64,000 bases of DNA from Gnetum montanum (Eukaryota > Streptophyta > Gnetopsida > Gnetales > Gnetaceae): contig MNCI01017900.1 of assembly GCA_015680685.1 (NCBI GenBank), positions 419,038 through 483,037 of the forward strand, in the 5' to 3' direction. The notes beneath the pieces were generated by a model, which did no database searches, was not told the origin of the DNA, and saw only the letters and a program-made list of their open reading frames with translations. Both the position numbers and the translations under genes were made by a program. This document shows positions 48,622 through 59,175 of the stretch, in pieces; position 1 is the first letter of the stretch; every line of letters begins with the position of its first letter.

Positions 48622-49042
48622 GTTTTGTTTTTTATCAACATGTAAGTAAGCTCCTATTCTAATAGGGTAGTATTGTCCTTTCTTTTGAATTTGGATTATT
48701 TTTTATCTAGCCAATATTTGCCAATTAGTATTTTTGGATATTTCTTTGGTTTTAGTATGTAGGTTATTAAATAAAGCTTCTCTAGTTGCTATTTCAGGAG
48801 AGATTTTATTTAAAAATATGACATCCTTTGATACAACTTCTTCATTAATTTGAGAAAACTAAAAACATTTATTACTAAATTCATTTTTGGAAAATAAAAA
48901 TTCACAAATATGATTATCATCATCAAATACTTAAAAAGGAAAGACATTATCTAGAATAGAATAAAATTTAACTTTTCAATAATGATTTCTGAATCCCAAG
49001 CATTATGTTTAAAAGGGACATCTAAAGTAGTAGCCATTTGAG

Positions 49043-49430
49043 CTAGTGCATTAGGGACATAATTTTCTCTTCTCTTGGTACATGTTTAATAGATATGTGT
49101 TCAAACTCCTTAAAAAGTTCAAGGATATAAGCTTTATATGCTATCATGGTAGCATCTTTATCATAAAAAATTCCATTAACTTGATTTACTATCAGTTGAG
49201 AATCACTATAAATCTTGAGTTTGGGTATGTCATAATATTGAGTTAGCTTGATCCCATGTATAAGTGCTTCATATCCAACCATGTTATTAGTAATAGGTTG
49301 CATGAAATTAATGTCTTTAAGGATAGGAGTTTCACCAAGAGGTATGGGCATTATTGCTACTCCTTATTTTTTCTTGGAAGAGACACCATCCACTCTTAAT
49401 ATCCAAAGTGTTTAAGTTAATAAAATCTAA
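49043..49430 (-). pseudogene. GY5 archaeal-type RNase H, upstream of RT
   Basis: WILRVDGVSSKKK, then GVAIMPIPLGETP, TNNMVGYEALIHGIKL, LKIYSDSQLIVNQVNG and FEHISIKHVPREE. The acidic residues of the fold (D in VDG, E in YEA, D in SDS) are present. This is the RVT_3/RNase H pattern seen in Tat-lineage plant Ty3/gypsy elements. In those the domain normally lies after the first RNase H, before integrase; here it lies between protease and RT. One stop falls after the KKK. Confidence 0.75.
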
Positions 49431-49779
49431 GAAATTAGCCCTTTGATGAATGTAATAATGATCTTCATCAAAACTTGGCTTATTTTTTAATGTTTTAATA
49501 GTTAGAATCTCATTTATATCTTTTTCCTTTCCTAATGGTGGTGGGTCACCAAAAAGAAATGTTCTTCCATCATGTTGATGATACGGCAAAGTATCTTCAC
49601 AATCTCTAAAAGCTTAGTAATATTGGGTGGAATATGTATAAGCAAAAGGGTTTATTTCTAAAGTTTCACTTACATCATCATTCAGCATATATTCACCAAG
49701 TCCTAGCTCAACTACTCGAATAAAAAGATTGCTATTTGATTTTCTGAAGATTGATTTTGTTGATCAAAAGTTATTAGCA

Positions 49780-50543
49780 CTTGTTTGTAAAATGGTTCTC
49801 TTGGTATAACAACATATTTAGATTTTCCTTTAATAAGAATTAAAAATTGTAAAAAATCCAATCTAAAGAAGCCCCCAAACTAAGCTCTAAAGGTCCTAGA
49901 TTAAAGCACATCATAAGTAGGTGACATATCAACTACTAAAATATCTGTATAACATGTGAAAGTAGGGTATTGCTTAAGTTGCACTTTTACTCGAGTAACG
50001 AACCTACCACAAGTACATTAGACCCCTCAAGTTGTATCACACTTCTTGCTTGTGGTAGCATTTGTGCTCATAACATTTTACACACCTCTAGCGCCATGAA
50101 CATTCTTTTCCAAAATGACCAAAGTGAAGCAATTATGAACATTCTTTTCCAAAACGACCATAATTCATTAAGAAGTTATGAACATTCTTTTCCAAAATGA
50201 CCAAAGTTGTTATGAATGGAGGTTGGTCTTTCTTGTTTAACATGGAGTTACTTGAATTCTGTATTGATAAAGCATTACGACTTTCTGCAAAATGAACTTG
50301 TCTTTCAGTTGTTGAAGATTTTTCTTTATTGGTTTTAGGTGTATGAACTATCTTTTGGATCACATCTTTCATTTCATTAAAATGTAAGAGATCATACATT
50401 GAAATGTTAGCTTTAACTCTTTTCAAATCCTCAACTAGATCATAAGCTGTATGTTCATCTTTAGCTTCATGCTGAGGTGAAGTTCTCCTAAGTATAGAAA
50501 GTGAGTTTGGTTGTTGTGAAACATTTACTTGGAAGGGTCCCAC
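49780..50543 (-). pseudogene. GY5 gag-protease linker and protease
   Basis: Linker with YDLVEDLKRVKANISMYDLL (50543-50133), then protease. The N-terminal part with the active site (expected V.N.LIDSGAS) reads VHNFLMNYGRFGKECS and is disrupted by a triplicated 29-bp motif at 50096-50206. The C-terminal part (VTRVKVQLKQYPTF, then DILVVDMSPTYDVL) is recognisable at about 49880-50000. Confidence 0.65.
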
Positions 50544-50812
50544 TTAATTATTTGTGTTATTTTGACTAGAAACTCTTTTGTTGGGAGGAGTATAAGAGTT
50601 ATTCCTAGTTTTTTGTTGAGTAGTATTCATGACATCACTAAGTCTACGATAGTGAGTGTTATGTGGGTTAGGATCACTTATCATGACTTGTCCAAATGAG
50701 GTAACTTCTTCATTTTCTCTTTCATGAGGTATGTTAAGGACCATAATTGATTTTGATTTTGGGTATTATCACCATATAGTGCTAAAAATTGGGGACAATC
50801 TTTTTTAGAGTG

Positions 50813-51790
50813 TTACCTAGTGTTATGAAGGCAACAATAATCATCATTGATTGATGTGCTTAATTTTTTAGATTGCATAGGAACTTTGCTATTGTTTTGC
50901 TTTACTTCTACTACTTCATTTGAAAGTTTTTGAAGTGAAGCTAATATCTGGGTCATTTGATTTTTAGTTTCAGTAGTATATCCATTAGGATTTGATATTC
51001 CATTTGGGTTTATAATGGATTGGATTAAGGCTTTTGATTTATCATCATTCAAACCAACATTTGATGGAAGAAAAGAAGAGATTGGACTTTGAAAATAATT
51101 AGGTGCATTCATTTGGAGTGGAGTAGAAGTTTGAAACATAGCATTACTCATTGGGAGAGATTGTGGTGATAAGGGGTTACATTGCATAGGATTGCGAATA
51201 CTCATCAACCCAAATTGAGTTTGAATACTATTCATTAGGGTAATTTGCTCTAGCTCAATAGCTTTAGCCATTACTCCTTGCAATTCTATTATATTGGGAT
51301 CAAATTTAATGGCATAGGCAAAGAATAGGTCTATGGTGGATAAGTAAAAATTAAGGATACCATCAAGTTGTGAATGCATTTCATTTGGCATATAAGCTAG
51401 TTGATGGAGAAATCTTAAATTATAGTCACAAATGTTTTTCCCAAATAGTTTTCTTAGGCTTGTAAAATTACTTGAGGCTAAGGCAAGACTAGTAAACCTA
51501 TCAAATTGAAGTAGAAACTTATTTTTAAAATCTATCCATGAATTAATAGAAGTATTTGGGAGCATTAAAAACCATTGTGTAGCTTTGCTTCTAAAAGTTG
51601 TTACAAAGACTCTACATGTTATGTCATTTTCAATGATGTTGTAGATGCCTAGCAAAGTCTCAAAGCATTCTACATGTTATCGTGCATCGTTATTTGAAGT
51701 TGTAGGATCAAAGAACAAATTAACATTTTGAACCAATTTTGGAATATTGTGATAATTTGTGACGTTAAACGGATTGCTACCGAATGAGGT
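50813..51790 (-). pseudogene. GY5 gag
   Basis: The 280-codon open frame from 51655 reads CRVFVTTFRSKATQWFLMLP, then SINSWIDFKNKFLLQF, the retrotransposon gag domain. An upstream segment in the same frame (VNLFFDPTTSNNDA) extends to about 51790 with a stop. The end carries CCLHNTR-stop-HSKKDC, a zinc-binding CX3H...HX4C motif common before protease. Confidence 0.82.
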
Positions 51791-52507
51791 AGGAGATGGA
51801 TCAACTACCCTCCTAGTTCAAATTCCCTTTGGAATAGAGTTTGGGAAATGTGAGGTTCATTGTCTTCTTAAAATGTAACGATGGGTAGCTGGTCAATTAG
51901 GGCAAGAGTAAACGGTCTTTGTTGAGATGCTCTATGAGAGAACTCACTCATAAAACGAAAAGACTATGACCTATAAATACTAGTAAAGTGTAAAATTTAA
52001 TGAAATAGAATAAATATTCAAATACTTTTTTAATATTATTTTTAAAAGAAAAACTAAAATTGCAATATATATAAAATCTAAAATAAAATAGTAAATGCAA
52101 AAATTTTAGAAAAGTAGATTTGAAATAGGATGATATCAAGAAAATCACCTTACCAAAGCTGGAACTACGGTAAGAACCACCAAAATATGAACTTGTAAAC
52201 AAGACTAGGAAAAATAAGGATTTAAGAAATAAAATTAAAACAAGCTAGTAAAACTGAAAAACTGATGATTGTTAATAGGACAAAAAATGGGCAATGAGGG
52301 TTCTAGTAATAGAAATTTTCTGCAAACAGAAATTGAAAAATAATAGATTTGGGTAACAGAAAATAGAAATTTGTAGAAACCTAAAAAAAATAAAAATTTT
52401 CAGAAACTGTAAATAGGCCACTAAGAACAAAAACAAAAACAAAAATGGAAAAACAGAAAACAAAAAACAGAGAAATGAAAACATGCCTTCTTTCTAGCAC
52501 CAAAAAG

Positions 52508-53400
52508 TGTTGATGCAAAAATTTGGTTCACAGCAACACCCACACAACTCATTTAAAGAGGCTACTATCTAGGGCGCCTCTTGTACAGGTATGGAAACCT
52601 AGAAATAATCTCAACTGAAAAAGGCAATGTGATGTTTAAACAAATCAAATAATGTTGGTAATTTTAACAAAGGGACTTAAACAAATTAACGATCTTGAAC
52701 TTAAATTTAAGAGCATCACATTTGAAAAACTAGAAATGAAAGCTTCAAAATAAACAAGAGGTTGAAAACTCCAAATACAAGGTGGGGTCTCAATTGAAAC
52801 ACCAATTTAGAAATAAATGTATAACAGAGACAAAAGTTTTCAGTTATAAGTGTAAACAACAGGTATTTAGACAAGGACTTAGCTCAAACTAGAGCGTTGG
52901 TTTGATTAGGCAAAGGATAGCCTGTGGTGCTCTCACTTGTTTGCCGGTGCTTTCGGAAGCACACCTCCTCTAACACGTCTGCACCACCAATTCTTGGATT
53001 CGCCCATAGATGGTTTCTAAGCACCTTTCGAAGCTCAGGGTCCCCTTCCACTGATCTTCTCTCCAGCCTCCTCTAGTCCTCTTCCGAGTCCCCAAAAAGG
53101 TCCCATTCCCCCTACATGGTTGAGAATTTATTGGGTTTAATCCCTCTTCTTCTCCTTTCCATTGCTTCAACCTATGACCATTACGCTCCCTGAAATTGCA
53201 AAAAAACAAAAACGTGAAAGCAAAACACCTGAAAGATAAATCATGGAAGATTAAGCAATTTTTAACCTATATATATACAACTCTATCCTTGGGCATAGCG
53301 TGGACATTAAACTCACAAATGACATATCTTAACCTATCATGGTAAAATTACTCTCAAACATTTATGATTCTTGGACACCATTATAACACTGTTCAACACT
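52508..53400 (-). other. Probable GY5 5' LTR region
   Basis: Sequence upstream of GY5 gag. It begins TGTTGATGC on the plus strand (CA end of an LTR on the minus strand). No coding potential was recognised. The other LTR was not matched convincingly, so this is a positional assignment. Confidence 0.35.
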
Positions 53401-53439
53401 TAAAATAATAATAACATTGACAACTACAGTTCCCATTAT

Positions 53440-54060
53440 CAGAGGAAGCCCTGCGCCACATCTTGACATGCAGTGGCCCGCTACCATGCGCACGTCGTAT
53501 GCAACCAGCACTCACACCAGCAGCAATGTACGCAGCGTCACCCTCCAGCAAGAATGCAACACACACTCATCAAATGCCGCTGCAGAAGCTGCAGCACTGC
53601 CACCGCTGCTGCTACAGCGGATATGAAACTGTACATGCTGCTCATGCCGTGCACAATGCCTGACTAATGAATCGTGGAAACAAACGGCGTGAATGAACAT
53701 GTAACATGTCCTCGACCGTGCACAGCAAGCTGCACCCACCAGACATCCTCCTACCCGTCCGTCTGCCATTGTTGAGAAACCCTGCCTGAGCCTTAACTGC
53801 AACTGCAAAGGTACCATCCTCACACCGTTGGTTGCCGTTAGCACATTCTCTGCAACGTCCGCTTTGGGAGCACGGTAACTCCTCTACTTCGGGGCTGGCC
53901 AAGCATGCCTTGATTTCCGCCGGAGCAGCACAGGAAAAGTTGCAGATTCCCTGCAATTTCCGTAAGCGTTTCAACTGCAGAACTGCTCTGCCAACCACGG
54001 ACTACCTGCAACTTCCGTTTAGCGTCAGTGAATATCACTCATCATTCCATTCCATTTGTT
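53440..54060. other. GC-rich stretch of unknown origin
   Basis: It is markedly richer in GC than its AT-rich neighbours, with many CTGCAG and CTGCAAYTTCC motifs. Overlapping ORFs on both strands reach 110-118 codons (53512-53844, 53642-53998) but contain no recognisable domain. No repeat elsewhere in the window matches it. Confidence 0.4.
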
Positions 54061-54135
54061 GTTGAGCGAACTATTGGGCTATTGAAATGTTTCTTAAGAG
54101 AAACTGAACTAAATCATTACGGAACTAAATCATTA

Positions 54136-54811
54136 AGAAAAATGCCACCGCAGTGGCGTTGGAGGCACTAAAGGAGGTAGCGAGCAACTAGATTCCCCAT
54201 CTCACAGCCCAGTGATTATTAGATCACCAGCTACACCTTAAGATGGTTGGATTGAAGAGTAAATTTATTATGATGGCTTCAAAATCCTCAAGCTTATATC
54301 ATCTTTCAACCCCATAATCACCCGTCAGCTAACCGCCATGCTAGGTTCCCTTTACCGTTTTATTGGTTTTATTTCTAATAAACTCGTAGGTTATTTTCCA
54401 CAGCAGCATCGTTTTGAAATCCTCAAACTATTTCCTGTCCTTAAGAAAGGTGAAATCGGATAATTGAATCAATCTCAAGATTCAAACTTTTAGTCAAAAC
54501 ATAGACGCACCGGAATTAACTAGCATGAACACCGTACGTTTTATGAATTTGAAAACTTCATTCTTGGCATGTATATATGTACATTTTCGGTAGATATTAA
54601 AGTCAGAAAAGGTGTTTACTATGTAAGGTACGGACTGCCTTATTTTCATGAAATTGTTCTAGAGAGGGAGGCTAGGCATTTGAATTTACAGTAAGGAATT
54701 CTCTGTAAAATACATTTTGCATCAACAAAAGGATAGAGAACCTATGGACAGCCGCTACACATGTGATTTCTACAGTTTTATCATTACCTACCTTGAGTTA
54801 TGGCGCAGTGG
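54136..54811 (+). pseudogene. AAAP-like unit, copy 2, segment 1
   Basis: It matches 5751-5888 and 23603-24130 read continuously, without the copia complex. The transporter motif is worse preserved: NLWTAATHVISTVLSLP with a deletion after TVL. A mitochondrial-looking insertion interrupts it after GCGCAGTGGG. Confidence 0.6.
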
Positions 54812-55343
54812 GGGACATACTGGACGTAACAACCCCTGTGCTGCCCCGCCTTCCGATACACAGTTGAGTTTTAGTTGAGGAGATCACGAACGCTACAGGT
54901 GTGGGCTTTAGCGGGGAACGAGTCCCCGAGTTACCCCGAGCGCCGAACCCATCCATTCTAGCGGGAAGGCGGCGGCTAAGGGCCTCGCATATGGGTAGCA
55001 AGAGGGCGCTTATGCCCGTGCAGGACGGGGGCCTTATGGGGAAGAGTCCAATAGGGACAGCACACCCCCCACTTGAAGCGCACCTCTGTATCGACTTCAT
55101 AACTAGAAGAGTATAGTCGGTGGAACCGGTGAACCACGCATTGCATTCGGTTGGATGCGCGGGGCAGAGGGCTCGTAGTACCCCACCCAAAAACTATGGA
55201 TTGATCGATCCCNGGGGAAGAGTCCAATAGGGACAGCACACCCCCCACTTGAAGCGCACCTCTGTATCGACTTCATAACTAGAAGAGTATAGTCGGTGGA
55301 ACCGGTGAACCACGCATTGCATTCGGTTGGATGCGCGGGGCAG
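54812..55343. other. Mitochondrial-like DNA insertion (NUMT candidate)
   Basis: GC-rich sequence (GCGGGGAACGAGTCCCC, then GGTGAACCACGCATTGC) unlike its surroundings. It looks like plant mitochondrial DNA by composition and by my recall of such sequences, which is not a database match. It has an assembly N at 55213. A 130-bp block (55038-55167) recurs without a difference at 55214-55343. Copy 1 of the host unit is uninterrupted at this point (GCAGTTGGGTTGACTTG, near 24125). Confidence 0.5.
55038..55343. repeat. Direct repeat of 130 bp around an N
   Basis: Both units start GGGGAAGAGTCCAATAGGG and end GGATGCGCGGGGCAG. Unit 1 is followed by 45 further bases and then N; unit 2 starts one base after the N and ends where the AAAP-like unit resumes. 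Confidence 0.9.
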
Positions 55344-55772
55344 GGCTGACTTGGTGGGGGCATGTTTATGTTCATATTGCAGTTATCACTTCTTATTATT
55401 CCCCTTTGATACCAATTCATTTCAAATTGCATTCTATATATTGGAATAAATATATTATATATGGTAAACTGTAATATGAGAATCCCATTTATTACAGCAA
55501 CCTTTATGCCTGTAATTGTTGGAGGCCCTTTATTATATTCATTACGTAAACTGCTGAAATGACCAACCACTTATAATACTAATTATATGATGTTCGTGGG
55601 ATCCACACCTATCAATCATGACTAATGTTGATATAAATGTTGATATAAATATTTTGAAAGTAACCCTAAGTATCATGTAATATATGTGGAAAGAATAATA
55701 GCTTTGAAATGAGAAACTATATCTCGACGGGAAGACTAAGTAACCATGGCTCCATGCCAAACATTGGAGATG
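55344..55772 (+). pseudogene. AAAP-like unit, copy 2, segment 2
   Basis: It matches 24131-24152 plus 43941-44429. It shows the empty AT3 target GGCATGTTTATGTTCATATT. Frames read ITSYYSPLIPIHFKLHSIYW (bounded by CAG and G|GTAAAC, like an exon) and ITATFMPVIVGGPLLYSLRK. Confidence 0.55.
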
Positions 55773-55859
55773 CTAGCCTCAACAAGTATCAAACCAAGGT
55801 ATCTATGCAGGGCATAATTCTAATAGTTCTCAACAAAATAATCTAACCTTACCCAGCTT

Positions 55860-55990
55860 ATACGGAAAACGATACTGAGATTTCGAATCCTGCAGCTATG
55901 TTCGTTTTGGATCCAAGGTTGCTTCCTACCGTATCTAATACAACCCGAAGAGAAATTGAAGAGATTTATGTAGCTTCCTATAAGCGATAA
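55860..55990 (+). pseudogene. Exon-like coding fragment of unknown family
   Basis: A frame reads PYPAYTENDTEISNPAAMFV, then LDPRLLPTVSNTTRREIEE and IYVASYKR, then TAA at about 55988. The balanced composition and clean stop look like the last exon of a gene, but no family was recognised and no upstream exon was found. It directly follows the AAAP-like unit. Confidence 0.35.
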
Positions 55991-56599
55991 ACAATATATG
56001 AGTCTAGTTTTCCGTGTCCTCTGGACTTCTACTATGTTATAGTTTTTGATTTCACTTCAGTGTGTTGTCAACTTCTTTAAACTTTAAATAAATTGTGTTT
56101 CTTCACATTCTTTTCAATTTTTAAACATTGACATCGATGCATCGGTGAATGTGCTATATAATACATATTTCTTTAATAAATTTAACATTTCTAACATTGC
56201 TACATTAAAAAAGCTTTAGTCTAAATAATGACAATATATTATCACACCTCCACCATTGGAAACACCACTTCCCGGGACATGTTTAAAAATTTTTGCTTTA
56301 AACTTTTGTCTTTTATTTTTTCATTATAAAAAAATTTCATATCATAGAAAACCTTTTAGAGGTTTATCCATATTGATTCAAAATTCTCTTTGTAAATCTA
56401 CATATGAAAGGTTGTTAAATATACACAATATGTTTACCAAAAATTATTACAAACAAAAAAAAATCCTTAACATTTTGTTGTTTTACACCTAGAGAAGCTA
56501 CTCTAATGAATAAAAAAGTTTAACACAAGACTTTCTCTTTCTATCCCTTAGTATGGATATTGCTAGTTTTTCTTAAACATATCTTCTAAAACTGTAATA
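55991..56599. other. AT-rich stretch, nothing recognised
   Basis: Very AT-rich, with short ORFs only. It may include the 3' end of the LINE that lies to its right on the minus strand (an A/T-rich run near 56450). Confidence 0.4.
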
Positions 56600-57258
56600 T
56601 GATTATAATTCCAATATTTACTAAGCTTGCATCATGTCTTGCAAATCTATTTAAGAATTGGAGAACCAAGAGTAGAAATGGCTTGAAGAAAAAGAAGATA
56701 ATGAAGCAAGTTATTAAAAGACCAATTGTTATCATTTTTAGATTTTCCTTGCAAAAGTTTGTTTCTTAAAAGGAGCATCCAAACATCATCTCCATTAATG
56801 CACTTTGCAATCCATTTTGCTACAAGAGAAATACCCTAGTTATAGTAATTAATGAGACCAAGCCCTTTGTATTTCTTGCTACTAGTGCAAATATTCCAAG
56901 TAACTCTAGAAAAACCTTTTCTATGTTGCTTAGTAGATCAAAAAAATTGATGGATAATATAATCAATTCTATCATAAGAAGTTTTAGAAGGAGCCCATTA
57001 ACTAGAGTAATAAATAAAAGTTGATTGAAGTGTTTACTTAATAACTAAAACTTTGCCAACAAGGATGAGCTTTTATTCTTTCCATTTATCAAGCTTCTTT
57101 TCAATTTGATTAAGTACATAATTCCAAAGAATAGTAATAATAGGCCCAAAAGAAAAAGATATTCCTAAAATTTTGATGGTAGAATCTTTTTTCAAGATTT
57201 TCTAAGGCTTGAGAGTAACCCACTCATCAATATTGTCATTATAATAAACAATAGATTT

Positions 57259-59175
57259 TGATGAAAACGATTACTCCAATAATTAGAGTGGTTATTAGTA
57301 GGGCAGTTACTCTAATTATTAAAGTGGTTATTATTAGGGCGGTTACTCTAATTATTAGAGTGGTTATTATTAGAGCTGATGAAGTGCTATATAGTTGATG
57401 CGTTGACTAGGCCACGTATACGCGGCCCCGTTGACGTAGCCTTCCTACATCGACGTGGCCCCGTTTACGCAACCGCCTATCCCAGCCTATAAATAAGAGG
57501 GCCTTCTGCCTCATTTAGGTAGCTTTTGAGTAGTTGTAGTGAAGCCCTTGCATTTTGTTTCTGTAGGAGTTAGATTATTTTCCCAAGTGCATGCCCGCAG
57601 TGTGATGCTTGTAATTGTACAACACCTTTATTCGCGTGTGACGTATTTGGATGTGCACATGACCGGAAATAAAGATCGAGATTCCTTCATCATTGCAGCA
57701 TTCACTTAGATTTAATTGTTTAATTGTTATTGTTATTTATTGTTTTCTTAGTTAATATTTCTTTATCATCATTTACTATTCCTGTTGTTAAATGCGGAAT
57801 GAGTACGACTTAATCACGAGCATTTAAGTGTGACTACTTGGTAACCCAACAGTGTACCTAGGATCTATGCTTAGTAACCCCAGTAGTAGTCATGCACGAG
57901 GTCCAAGATGTGTATGGATGATTAAGGAACAGATGCCCATCGCACTTAGGTTAGCTTAGACTTCATTTCCTATTACTCGTTAGTTTAATCAAGATTATTT
58001 TCCATTGTCTCTAGGAGTAGCACTAATTTAGGATCACATCATACACTTCACTTTGGACTAAACCATATGTGACAAAGAAAATACTAGTCCAAGTGGAAGA
58101 CAGCGAACTGCGATCAACATGTAACTATCTAGATACCACAACTAGCCTATCTGCGGAGTTCAACCAGATCGTGAGTGAACGCTTGTATTTGTATGGTTGG
58201 GTGTAGGGGTACCTAGCCACTTATCAAGAGCAGTTACTCTAATTATTAGAGCGGTTACTCTAATTATTAGAGTGGTTATTATTAGAGAAATTACTCTAAT
58301 TATTAGAATGGTTATTATTAGAGGGGCAATTTCTCTCTAAAATTAGAGTGGTAGTTTTTGTAATTATTAGAGTAGTTGCTCCCAAGCCTATAAATACAAT
58401 GGCCAGGCACACAATAGGGGGTAGCAAAGAAGAGTTAAGAAGAATTCAGAAGAAGAAGTCTAGTAGGAGTCAAGTAGCGAAACTTTTGTAGTTAGAGTAT
58501 TTTCCAAGTGCTCGCAACAGGAGGTCTAAGTGTGGACGAATCTTTATTCGAGCATTGTGTACCTAAGCACACCTTGTATACGACAATAAGGACAAGCTCT
58601 TGGATTCATCCTTGCAGCACTTGAGATTTGTTTTCTTACCCATTTATTTTATTTTATTTTCTTATGCATTATTTTATTTTATGCACTTTATATTCCTGTT
58701 ATTAGTGTAGCAAATCATTTTGATCAATTCAGCAAATCATTAAATTACACTCAGTACAATCACTTCGAGCATGCGTGTAACACTTGGTAACCTAGTAACG
58801 ATTAGCATTTGGTAATCCCAGTAGTGTTGTGCTGGTTCAGGATGTGTACAGCAAGTGAGAACGGATACTGGTGTTAGGATTAGTTTAAAGCCTAGTTAAT
58901 CACTAGTTAAGTTAAATTAGTCACTTAGTTATCTCTCTCCCCTCTCCCTTATTAGTAGCAGGACATAAAAACATAAAAGCTATAAAAATCATATGCCTCA
59001 AACTTACTTAACCATACAATCGTGACATACAAGTAAGTTTGGGAAGACAACAATCAACCAACCCGTCACCATTCTACAAAGGCGCATAGGAACTTAGTCC
59101 TTGGAATTCGACCAAATCGTGCGTGAAACGCTTGTATTCATATGGTTGAGCGTAGGGGTACCTCACCACTCATCA
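57259..59175 (+). repeat. Solo LTR (family C) inserted in the LINE
   Basis: TGATGAAA...CTCATCA. Flanks GATTT (57254-57258) and AATTT (59176-59180) match in four of five bases. Without its own nested LTR it is about 1.06 kb. U3 is made of repeats of about 34 bp containing ACTCTAATTATTAGAGT, followed by TATAAATAC at 58389-58397. The part after TATA resembles the AT-family LTRs. Confidence 0.8.
57377..58226 (+). repeat. Solo LTR (AT3-like U3) nested in the family C LTR
   Basis: 850 bp, TGATGAAG...CTTATCA, with exact target duplication AGAGC at 57372-57376 and 58227-58231. U3 has GACGTGGCCCCG and TTGACGTAGCC motifs, then TATAAATAAG at 57488-57497. It sits inside the 34-bp repeats of the outer LTR. 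Confidence 0.92.

Larger units (their letters stand above)
44430..53400 (-). mobile_element. GY5: AT-rich Ty3/gypsy element with RNase H upstream of RT
   Basis: Coding order on the minus strand is gag (51655 down), protease, an archaeal-type RNase H, RT, RNase H, integrase (to 45882). The limits are approximate: LTRs could not be paired by eye. A minus-strand TGCATCAACA at about 52508-52517 followed by a TTTTTGGTGCTAGAAAG-like PBS candidate suggests the 5' LTR ends near 52508. A polypurine run on the minus strand near 45080-45115 could be the 3' tract. All coding parts are broken by stops. Confidence 0.7.

Noticed and set aside
44428-52514. GY5 LTR ends at TGTTGAT (44428 and 52508)
   Set aside because: Only seven bases agree before the sequences diverge, and no matching target duplication was found, so the limits were left open.
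53463-53667. Three overlapping plus-strand ORFs in the GC-rich island
   Set aside because: All three frames are open because of composition; none has a family signature.
54798-55570. ORFs of 130 and 155 codons as genes
   Set aside because: They lie in the mitochondrial-like insertion, one spans the assembly N, and neither has a recognisable domain.
56256-56492. 78-codon ORF
   Set aside because: AT-rich Phe/Asn/Lys-biased frame without domain, near the LINE end.
57262-58375. CRISPR-like regularly spaced repeats
   Set aside because: The units are contiguous imperfect tandem repeats inside an LTR of a plant genome, without unique spacers.
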